DNA of 10,260 nt, taken from positions 1 through 10,260 of the forward strand of contig JAATGX010000014.1 in assembly GCA_015688915.1 (NCBI GenBank), written 5' to 3'. The translations under genes were made by a program, and so were the position numbers. The notes beneath the pieces are model-generated. The model worked only from the letters and a program-made list of their open reading frames with translations, was not told the origin of the DNA and searched no databases. Shown piece after piece: positions 5,166 to 10,260 of this stretch; the stretch's first letter is position 1; the number at the start of each line of letters is the position of its first letter. This stretch comes from Desulfuromonadales bacterium (lineage in GTDB: Bacteria; Desulfobacterota; Desulfuromonadia; Geobacterales; Pseudopelobacteraceae).

Positions 5166-6818
5166 TTATCTGAATTGCTTGTACTCAAGATTGAATTTGG
5201 CCATGCGCAGCCCCATGGTTCTCCGGGTCAGGCCGAGTTCGCGGGCCGCTTCGGTCATATTGCCGCGATGGGTTTTCAGCGCTTCCACGAGCATCTCGTA
5301 TTCGATCGAGGCGACTTTCGCCTCCAAACCACCCTTGTGGATGGAATCGGCCAGAACCGACGTCTGGAGCGACGGCGGCAGGTTGTGGCCATGCACCACC
5401 TCGTCCTCGCACAGGATGATCGCCCGCTCGATGACGTTCTCCAGTTCCCGGACATTGCCGGGCCAGTGGTAGTTCATCAGCATGTTCAGGGCAGGCGTGG
5501 AGATGCGTGTGACCTGCTTGCCCGCCTCCGTGGCGAAACGGGTGACAAAATGGTCGGCCAGCGTAATGATGTCGCTGCCCCGGTCGCGCAAGGGCGGGAT
5601 GGTGATCGGAAACACATTGAGGCGATAATACAGGTCTTCCCGGAACAGCCCCTTGGCCACCATGTCGGCCAGATCCCGGTTGGTGGCCGCGATGATGCGG
5701 ATCTCCACCTTGATGGGGCGGTTGCCGCCCACCCGTTCGAAGGTCTTTTCCTGCAGCACCCGCAGCAGCTTGGCCTGCATGGCCAGGGAAAGCTCTCCCA
5801 CTTCGTCCAGGAAGATGGACCCGCCGTCCGCGTCCTCGAAACGCCCGGTGCGCTGTGCGATGGCGCCGGTGAACGAACCTTTCTCATGGCCGAACAGCTC
5901 GCTTTCGATGATGTTTTCCGGCAGGGCGGCGCAGTTGAACTTCACGAACGGGCCGTCGGCCAGCGCGCCGTTATAGTGAATGGCGCCGGCCACCAACTCC
6001 TTGCCGACCCCGCTTTCCCCCAGGATCAGGACCGTTGTCCTGGTGTTGGTGATCTTGCGCACCAGTTCGTACACCTCCAGCATGGCCTTGGAGCTGCCGA
6101 TGATGTTGGCGGGCCTGAACTTCTGCTTCAGGGCCTCGCTGAGCCGCCGGTTCTCCTTTTCCAGATACGCCTTGTCGATATGCTCCATCAGGTAAAGCTC
6201 GACGGCCGGGGCGATCATGCCGGCAAAGGTAGACAGCAGTTCCACGTCCTGCTCCAGGAGCCTGACGCTGTCGTAGATCCGCTCCGCGCTGATCGTGCCG
6301 AGCACCTTGCGGCCGCGCCTGATCGGCACGCAGACAAACGAGAGTTCCTGATCAAGGCCGTATTTGAGACTGCGGGTGCGATGGAGAAACGCAGGCTCCT
6401 CGCTGATGCGCGGCAGCATTATGGCCTTGCCGGTTTCCACCACCTTTCCCGTAATCCCCTCGCCCAGGGCATACACCCCCCGCGACGCTTCGTCCTCGGT
6501 CAGGCCGAAGCTCTCGTGGACCAGGATCCTGCCGGATTTCTGGTGATAGAGCGTGATCATGCCGCAGATGATGTTCATCTCCTGCTCCATGATCTGGTGC
6601 AGGATAGCAAGGGTATGGGAAAGGTCGGCGCTTTCGGCGATGACCCGGCTCATCTGGTACAGCAGCGGAAACACCTTGGCCCGGCACTCGCGGTTGCGGC
6701 ACTTCCCCACCGTCGCCAGGTTAAGGCGCATGACATTGGCCTTGTCGCTATCATTACTGAAAACGACCTTCAGGTTGGCCTTTTCGGCTGTCGAATCTAT
6801 TTCCCTGGTTGCCGGCAT
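5166..6818 (-). CDS. anfA: Sigma-54-dependent activator of the Fe-only nitrogenase, AnfA
   Basis: This 550-residue activator has the NifA/VnfA/AnfA layout: a GAF sensor domain (about 55-210), an AAA+ domain that drives sigma-54 open-complex formation (about 237-465) and a C-terminal Fis-type helix-turn-helix (about 518-545). Visible motifs are Walker A GESGVGKE (267-274), the sigma-54 contact loop GSFTGA (314-319), Walker B SIFLDEVGE (334-342), FREDLYYRLNVFP (392-404) and WPGNVREL (452-459). Near the N-terminus is Cys40-x4-Cys45, matching the paired Cys21/Cys26 reported as essential in Azotobacter AnfA. The interdomain Cys motif of oxygen-sensitive NifA is absent. ATG 6818 has GGGAG six bases upstream; longer readings add an unrelated Cys-rich extension. 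It lies 19 bp after the small gene. VnfA is the nearest alternative. Confidence 0.9.
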   Translation of the reverse strand: MPATREIDSTAEKANLKVVFSNDSDKANVMRLNLATVGKCRNRECRAKVFPLLYQMSRVIAESADLSHTLAILHQIMEQEMNIICGMITLYHQKSGRILVHESFGLTEDEASRGVYALGEGITGKVVETGKAIMLPRISEEPAFLHRTRSLKYGLDQELSFVCVPIRRGRKVLGTISAERIYDSVRLLEQDVELLSTFAGMIAPAVELYLMEHIDKAYLEKENRRLSEALKQKFRPANIIGSSKAMLEVYELVRKITNTRTTVLILGESGVGKELVAGAIHYNGALADGPFVKFNCAALPENIIESELFGHEKGSFTGAIAQRTGRFEDADGGSIFLDEVGELSLAMQAKLLRVLQEKTFERVGGNRPIKVEIRIIAATNRDLADMVAKGLFREDLYYRLNVFPITIPPLRDRGSDIITLADHFVTRFATEAGKQVTRISTPALNMLMNYHWPGNVRELENVIERAIILCEDEVVHGHNLPPSLQTSVLADSIHKGGLEAKVASIEYEMLVEALKTHRGNMTEAARELGLTRRTMGLRMAKFNLEYKQFR

Positions 6819-6837
6819 GGTAGACTCCCACTTCTTC

Positions 6838-6999
6838 CTAAAGCTTGCACTGTTCTTGCCTGGGGCATTGCAGACACATGCGGAGCAGGCTGAAGCCCTC
6901 GGCATCATCTGCCTTATTATTGGGCACACTCGCCTTGTTTTTTTTGAAGCGCCGAAGGTAGGTATTGCCGTCAGCGCCGATAAACGCCACTGTTTCCAT
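6838..6999 (-). CDS. Small Cys-containing protein between nifB and anfA (53 aa)
   Basis: This is a 53-residue reading frame with a strong ribosome-binding site (CGGGAG, five bases before ATG 6999). It ends 19 bp before anfA. The N-terminus METVAFIGADGNTYLRR looks like a small folded beta unit. A basic/polar middle follows, and the C-terminus has three cysteines in a C-x2-C-x5-C pattern (Cys42, Cys45, Cys51), which could bind an Fe-S cluster or another metal. I do not recognise the family. The ribosome-binding site, tight spacing and a possible promoter of its own argue that it is real. Some nif clusters place a small ferredoxin (fdxN) beside nifB, but this protein is too short in cysteines to be one. 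Confidence 0.6.
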   Translation of the reverse strand: METVAFIGADGNTYLRRFKKNKASVPNNKADDAEGFSLLRMCLQCPRQEQCKL

Positions 7000-7027
7000 G
7001 GGTACTCCCGTTTCGTTATATATCATT

Positions 7028-7045
7028 ATGCATAACGACTGCCAA
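7028..7045 (-). promoter_or_regulatory. Possible sigma-54 promoter for the small gene and anfA
   Basis: On the minus strand TTGGCAGTCGTTATGCAT has the GG-N10-GC geometry of a -24/-12 promoter (consensus TGGCAC-N5-TTGC) and keeps TGGCA and GCA. A start about 12 bases downstream of the GC would be near 7018, leaving a leader of roughly 20 bases with a good Shine-Dalgarno sequence. It would allow anfA expression independent of nifB. Match quality is moderate. Confidence 0.45.
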
Positions 7046-7069
7046 GAAAATTGCGGGGGCTGAACTAAT

Positions 7070-8053
7070 TCAGGCAGCCGCTGCCTCGCCCGCTTCGTCA
7101 CCGCAGACCCCTGAACCGCATTTTTGTGCGGCGCACCCGGCGGGCTCCGCTGTTCCGGCTCCGGTTTGGGCAACGGAGCGGAGCAGGGCAAACTGCTCCG
7201 GGGTTGGCGCGGTCCCGAGCAGGCCGGCCGCATCGGCCCGGCAGCGGGAGCAGTGGCTCATCTGGGGAAGAAACTGTTCCGCCTGGCGCCGGGCCTGCCC
7301 GACAAGCGCCGCCGACGGCTCCTCCAGAGAACCGAACACCGTGCCGTTGGTCGGATACAGCGGCATGATGTTGAGAATATCCGTTCCAAGTTCCGTAACG
7401 GTTCTGGCCACATCCGGAATGTGTTGGTCATTCACGCCCGGAATCAGGATGGTATTTATCTTCACCAGAACGCCATGCTCTTTCAGCGCCCGGATGGCGT
7501 GGCGCTGATTCTCCCACAGCAGTTCCGCCGCCGCGGTTCCGGTGTACCGGCGGTTGGCGTGGCGCATCCAGGCATAGATCCCGGAGCTGACCGCCGGGTC
7601 AACGGCATTGACCGTCAGGGTGACATGGGACACATGCAACCCGGCCAACTCGGCAACATAGGGCAACAGGTCGAGGCCGTTGGTGGCCACGCAGAGCAGG
7701 AGACCGGGAAATGCGTCGCGTACCAGCCGCAGGGTCTCCATGGTCTCTTCCGGGTTGGCGAACGGGTCCCCCGGACCGGCTATGCCCACGACGCTCAGGT
7801 TCGGCGTCGCGTCCATGAGGCGCCTCACGTAATCCAGGGCCTGTCGGGGCGACAGGAGCGTGCAGGCGACGCCGGGCCTGCTTTCGTTGACGCAACTGAA
7901 GTTGCGGTCGCAGTAGTTGCACTGCATGTTGCACCGAGGCGCCACCGGCAGGTGAACCCTGGCGTAGGTATGGCGGGCGTCATCGTTGAAGCAGGGGTGG
8001 TTCGCCGGGGTGAGCCCGTTGTTTCCCGATTCCTTGCTGGATACAGCGTCCAT
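7070..8053 (-). CDS. nifB: Nitrogenase cofactor biosynthesis radical SAM protein NifB
   Basis: NifB uses S-adenosylmethionine to fuse two [4Fe-4S] clusters with carbide insertion into NifB-co, the precursor shared by Mo, V and Fe-only cofactors. The 327-residue protein has the radical SAM motif CNMQCNYC (41-48), HPCF at 19-22, NESRPGV at 56-62, GIAGPGDP at 90-97 and the C-terminal CSRCRADAAGLLG (268-280). There is no NifX-like C-terminal domain. Instead a tail of about 45 residues carries Cys307, Cys312 and Cys317 (C-x4-C-x4-C) and ends in four alanines. ATG 8053 is preferred over an upstream GTG at 8101 because GAGG lies six bases before it and HPCF then falls at a normal position. It is the first gene of the minus-strand run nifB, small gene, anfA, draT. 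Confidence 0.95.
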   Translation of the reverse strand: MDAVSSKESGNNGLTPANHPCFNDDARHTYARVHLPVAPRCNMQCNYCDRNFSCVNESRPGVACTLLSPRQALDYVRRLMDATPNLSVVGIAGPGDPFANPEETMETLRLVRDAFPGLLLCVATNGLDLLPYVAELAGLHVSHVTLTVNAVDPAVSSGIYAWMRHANRRYTGTAAAELLWENQRHAIRALKEHGVLVKINTILIPGVNDQHIPDVARTVTELGTDILNIMPLYPTNGTVFGSLEEPSAALVGQARRQAEQFLPQMSHCSRCRADAAGLLGTAPTPEQFALLRSVAQTGAGTAEPAGCAAQKCGSGVCGDEAGEAAAA

Positions 8054-8132
8054 GAAGTACCTCTTTCCCGACCCGGAGTCCGTAATTGGCGCTTGTCGCA
8101 CCGGTTTTCCGGTGACGCGCCTTCATCGGGAT

Positions 8133-8148
8133 AGCAGAGAGCATGCCA
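8133..8148 (-). promoter_or_regulatory. nifB: Sigma-54-type promoter for nifB
   Basis: On the minus strand TGGCATGCTCTCTGCT shows the GG-N10-GC spacing of a -24/-12 element (GG at 8146-8147, GC at 8134-8135). It differs from TGGCAC-N5-TTGC at two positions. A start near 8122 would give nifB a leader of about 70 bases. The location in front of a nitrogenase gene makes it credible. Confidence 0.5.
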
Positions 8149-8228
8149 CCGTCTGGCACCCGGTGCCGGAAATGGTGAAGGGAGCTCTCAACCCGCTATC
8201 ATCACGATACATTTTTTGACAAGGGGGT

Positions 8229-8255
8229 GATGATGCCGCCAAAACGGCCATCATC
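8229..8255. repeat. Long hairpin in the nifB-nifV control region
   Basis: GATGAT (8229-8234) pairs with ATCATC (8250-8255), and inside it GCCG (8235-8238) pairs with CGGC (8245-8248). The loop is six bases and there is one bulged C. No T-run follows on either strand, so it is not an ordinary terminator. It lies between the nifB promoter and the GTAC elements and may be a protein-binding or structural element. Its function is unknown. Confidence 0.35.
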
Positions 8256-8280
8256 GCACCGTTCAGGCCGGCCCCTCTTC

Positions 8281-8323
8281 GTACGGATGCGTAGCAAAGA
8301 ACGTGATTCGTACCTGCAGGAAC
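8281..8323. promoter_or_regulatory. Candidate AnfA/VnfA-type enhancer, two imperfect half-dyads
   Basis: GTAC-N6-GTAG (8281-8294) and GTAC-N6-GAAC (8310-8323) each match the VnfA-type dyad GTAC-N6-GTAC at seven of eight defined positions. Their 29-bp offset is close to three DNA turns. They lie about 100-145 bp upstream of the nifV -12 element and 145-190 bp upstream of the nifB -12 element, normal distances for a sigma-54 activator. That AnfA of this organism reads such a site is inferred. Confidence 0.4.
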
Positions 8324-8410
8324 AGTTGTCCGGCATGGCCGCACGAAATCATGACTGACAAACATATCATTAACGGCAACTTACGGCTCTGCAACCCTTC
8401 CCCGCGATGA

Positions 8411-8427
8411 TTGGCACGGTCAATGCT
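8411..8427 (+). promoter_or_regulatory. nifV: Sigma-54 promoter for nifV
   Basis: TTGGCACGGTCAATGCT closely matches the -24/-12 consensus TTGGCACG-N4-TTGCT, with GG at 8413-8414 and GC at 8425-8426, ten bases apart. Only the first T of TTGC differs. Transcription would start near 8438, about 50 bases before the nifV ATG. This is the best sigma-54 promoter in the window. Confidence 0.68.
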
Positions 8428-8446
8428 CATCACATCGTGAAGCCGC

Positions 8447-8466
8447 GCCCCCCCGACAGCGGGGGC
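8447..8466 (+). promoter_or_regulatory. GC-rich hairpin in the nifV leader
   Basis: GCCCCC (8447-8452) pairs with GGGGGC (8461-8466) around an eight-base loop. It lies between the predicted transcription start and the Shine-Dalgarno AAGGGAG at about 8473-8479. It could stabilise the 5' end or modulate translation. It is not followed by a T-run. Confidence 0.4.
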
Positions 8467-8486
8467 TTCGGCAAGGGAGAACACCC

Positions 8487-9644
8487 ATGACGCACCTCCA
8501 TGACGCACCAGACACCATAACCATCGACGACACCACCCTGCGCGACGGTGAGCAGACCGCGGGCGTGGTCTTCAGCCGCGGAGAAAAGATCGCCATCGCC
8601 CGGATGCTGGACACCATAGGGGTGCGCGAGATCGAGTGCGGCATCCCGGCCATGGGAAAGGAAGAAAAAGAAAGTATCAAGGCGCTGGTGGACCTGGGGC
8701 TCGCTGCCCGGCTGATCACCTGGAACCGGGCCCTGGTGCCCGACATCCGGGCAAGCGTCGAGTGCGGGATTTCGGCGGTGGACATATCCCTGTCGGTTTC
8801 CGACCGGATGATAACCAACAAACTCAACAAGGACCGGAACTGGGTCAGGGAACAGCTTAAAACCGCCCTGGGGTTCGCCAAGGACCAGGGACTGTACGTC
8901 TCGGTCGGCGGCGAGGACGCCAGCCGGGCCGACCTCGCCTTTGTCGTGGAGCTGATGGAGATCACCCGGTCATTGGGGGGCGACCGTTTCCGCTTCTGCG
9001 ACACCCTGGGGATCCTGGACCCGTTCACCACCTATGAACGGATTTCCCATCTGCGCCGCAGCGTACCGGAGGTACCCATCGAGGTGCATACCCACAACGA
9101 CCTCGGCATGGCCACCGCCAATGCCATCGCCGGCGTCCGGGCCGGGGCCTGTTTCGTCAACACTACCGTCAACGGCCTCGGGGAACGGGCCGGCAACGCC
9201 GCCCTTGAAGAGGTCGTCATGGGGCTCAAGCACGCCTGCGGCATTGAAACCGGCGTGGCCACCCACCGGTTCCGGGAATTGTCCCTTTTTGTCGCCAAGG
9301 CATCCCGCAGGGAGCTGCCCGCCTGGAAAGCCGTGGTCGGCGAGCGCGTCTTCGCGGTCGAGTCGGGGCTGCACGCGGACGGAGTGATCAAGGACCCGAA
9401 GAACTACGAGGGGTTTGACCCCGCCGAAGTCGGTCTCTCCCGCCAGTTCATCGTCGGCAAACACTCCGGCACCAGCGGCCTTGTCGAGCGTTTCAAGGCA
9501 ATGGGAATCGGCGTGAACCGGCAGGAGGCCGATTGCCTCCTGGAACTGGTCAGGCAAAGGGCTCAGAAAGTAAAACGGCCATTATCGGACCGGGAACTGG
9601 TCAATCTGTATCGCACTTCGGGCTGCCACGTGCGGGCTGCCTGA
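8487..9644 (+). CDS. nifV: Homocitrate synthase NifV
   Basis: NifV condenses acetyl-CoA with 2-oxoglutarate to R-homocitrate, the organic ligand of the nitrogenase cofactor. The 385-residue protein has the family hallmarks: DTTLRDGEQTAG (15-26) with the catalytic Arg-Asp, RFRFCDTLGILDP (167-179), the metal-binding HTHND (201-205), GLGERAGN (230-237) and SGLHADG (293-299). Length is normal for NifV and shorter than LeuA, which has a C-terminal allosteric domain; this fits the absence of leucine feedback. The ATG at 8487 follows AAGGGAGA with a suitable spacer. It is transcribed divergently from nifB and is followed 26 bp later by a small unknown gene. AksA or another homocitrate-type synthase is possible on motifs alone, but the context settles it. 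Confidence 0.95.
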   Translation: MTHLHDAPDTITIDDTTLRDGEQTAGVVFSRGEKIAIARMLDTIGVREIECGIPAMGKEEKESIKALVDLGLAARLITWNRALVPDIRASVECGISAVDISLSVSDRMITNKLNKDRNWVREQLKTALGFAKDQGLYVSVGGEDASRADLAFVVELMEITRSLGGDRFRFCDTLGILDPFTTYERISHLRRSVPEVPIEVHTHNDLGMATANAIAGVRAGACFVNTTVNGLGERAGNAALEEVVMGLKHACGIETGVATHRFRELSLFVAKASRRELPAWKAVVGERVFAVESGLHADGVIKDPKNYEGFDPAEVGLSRQFIVGKHSGTSGLVERFKAMGIGVNRQEADCLLELVRQRAQKVKRPLSDRELVNLYRTSGCHVRAA

Positions 9645-9670
9645 GAATCGGGACAGCGGGGAGCAACGCC

Positions 9671-9949
9671 ATGGAACATGCGCTTCTGGTTCATGAGGAA
9701 GAAATATCGGTAAATGGGCGGAATTGCCGGATCGACATCTACCGGCAGGGGGCGGGAAAGTTTTTCGCCATGACCCGGTTCAGCGAAAACGATGCCTTTA
9801 TCAGTGACGGCTTCTCGGTGGCGGAGGCGCTGGCAAAACAGCGCGTGGCGATTCCGCTGGCCATGAGCTGCCGTCCCGCGTTGCGCACACGAAACGCACC
9901 CGGCCTGCCGTCCCTGCCCGACTGCTCGTCCACGCCGGGGTTCATCTGA
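9671..9949 (+). CDS. Uncharacterised small protein downstream of nifV
   Basis: This is a 92-residue reading frame with ATG 9671 preceded by GGGGAG at seven bases. The first 68 or so residues look like a compact folded unit: VNGRNCRIDIYRQGAGKFFA (beta-rich) followed by FSVAEALAKQRVAIPLAMSCR (helical). The last part (ALRTRNAPGLPSLPDCSSTPG) is low in structure. I do not recognise a family. Its place 26 bp after nifV suggests cotranscription and a possible role linked to nitrogen fixation, but nothing in the sequence names it. The frame also stays open upstream into nifV, where it is only a shadow. Confidence 0.68.
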   Translation: MEHALLVHEEEISVNGRNCRIDIYRQGAGKFFAMTRFSENDAFISDGFSVAEALAKQRVAIPLAMSCRPALRTRNAPGLPSLPDCSSTPGFI

Positions 9950-10260
9950 TGGCTGACGTGGCGGAACCGCAACGGCAGGCATTGCTGCCCATAAACCAGG
10001 CAGCCGCCCTGAAGCTCCGGCAGGCGGGAGTCCCGGAGACCGACGGCATTCAGCCCGTATTCCGGTTGATGGCGTGGGGTATTGTCCAGGACAAGCGCAG
10101 GCGGTATCAGGACATTGCCCATGAACTGGATCTGTTGAGTCATTCGCCCGACCAGGCAGGCGCCCTTGACTATTTGGTTGCGAATGTGCCGGGGGGATTG
10201 AAGGAGGCTGTTCGCACGGTTCTGCGCCTTGGCCCGCGTTACGCTGCCAGGGCGCTCCTC
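9949..10260 (+). CDS. Uncharacterised protein, 3' partial
   Basis: The ATG at 9949-9951 overlaps the preceding stop in a TGATG arrangement, which is typical of translational coupling. The frame stays open for 104 codons to the window edge. It begins MADVAEPQRQALLPINQAA and is helical, Leu/Ala/Arg-rich and soluble, with a stretch VPGGLKEAVRTVLRLGPRYA near the end of the visible part. No catalytic or binding motif is evident. I do not recognise the family; more sequence to the right is needed to judge it. Confidence 0.65.
   Translation, partial: MADVAEPQRQALLPINQAAALKLRQAGVPETDGIQPVFRLMAWGIVQDKRRRYQDIAHELDLLSHSPDQAGALDYLVANVPGGLKEAVRTVLRLGPRYAARALL

Larger units (their letters stand above)
8054..8486. 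other. Divergent control region between nifB and nifV (433 bp)
   Basis: I see no convincing gene in this gap. It holds sigma-54-type promoters pointing both ways, two imperfect GTAC-N6-GTAC elements, a long hairpin and a small palindrome GGCACCCGGTGCC at 8155-8167. A search by eye found no TGT-N10-ACA (NifA-type) enhancer: the only TGT triplets, at about 8094 and 8327, lack a partner ACA. Confidence 0.6.

Noticed and set aside
5175..6893. A 572-codon open frame on the + strand opposite anfA
   Set aside because: It is a GC-rich shadow of anfA: His/Gly/Arg-rich with no domain, while the minus strand has a complete AnfA.
6819..6929. Longer N-terminus for AnfA starting at 6929
   Set aside because: The extension is the out-of-frame overlap with the 53-residue gene, has a poor start, and ATG 6818 has a good ribosome-binding site.
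7124..8134. A 336-codon open frame on the + strand opposite nifB
   Set aside because: Antisense shadow of nifB with no motif and no ribosome-binding site.
8102..8486. NifA-type TGT-N10-ACA enhancer in the nifB-nifV region
   Set aside because: Looked for and not found; the TGT triplets have no ACA at the right distance.
1..10260. CRISPR arrays, tRNA, rRNA or insertion sequences
   Set aside because: None seen by eye: no regularly spaced direct repeats, no cloverleaf-like sequence and no transposase.

Overview
The window is the downstream part of an iron-only (Fe-only, anf) nitrogenase locus. It probably comes from a GC-rich, anaerobic or microaerophilic diazotroph. Gene content and protein style fit a Desulfuromonadales/Geobacter-like deltaproteobacterium, but that placement is inferred, not proven. 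The left edge holds the last 45 codons of anfK (Fe-only dinitrogenase beta subunit), so anfHDG should lie just outside.

Layout. (1) Positions 1-2592, + strand: end of anfK, a hairpin, anfO, an AIG2/gamma-glutamylcyclotransferase-like gene, a split-barrel flavin-binding (PNPOx/NimA-like) gene and a rubrerythrin-like gene that has lost several diiron ligands. Gaps are 13-70 bp, so this looks like one operon extending from anfHDGK. (2) Positions 2593-4341: an accessory patch inside the nitrogenase locus. It holds a complete hicA-hicB toxin-antitoxin pair (- strand), an HD-domain hydrolase (+) and a second toxin-antitoxin remnant (- strand) whose PIN toxin is cut off at the end of the HD gene. 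(3) Positions 4342-8053, - strand, in transcription order: nifB, a 53-residue Cys-containing small protein, the sigma-54 activator anfA (N-terminal Cys-x4-Cys pair) and draT (dinitrogenase reductase ADP-ribosyltransferase, apparently starting at CTG). (4) Positions 8054-8486: a divergent control region with a sigma-54-type promoter for each direction and two imperfect GTAC-N6-GTAC-type elements between them. (5) Positions 8487-10260, + strand: nifV (homocitrate synthase) and two unrecognised genes, the second open at the window edge.

How it fits together. NifB makes the Fe-S precursor of the cofactor and NifV supplies homocitrate; all nitrogenases need both. AnfA with sigma-54 RNA polymerase would activate the anf operon and possibly the nifB and nifV promoters seen here. 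DraT would switch off the reductase by ADP-ribosylation; its partner DraG is not in the window. The genes after anfO suggest a redox or oxygen-handling tail to the Fe-only nitrogenase operon, which is the least understood part of the locus.
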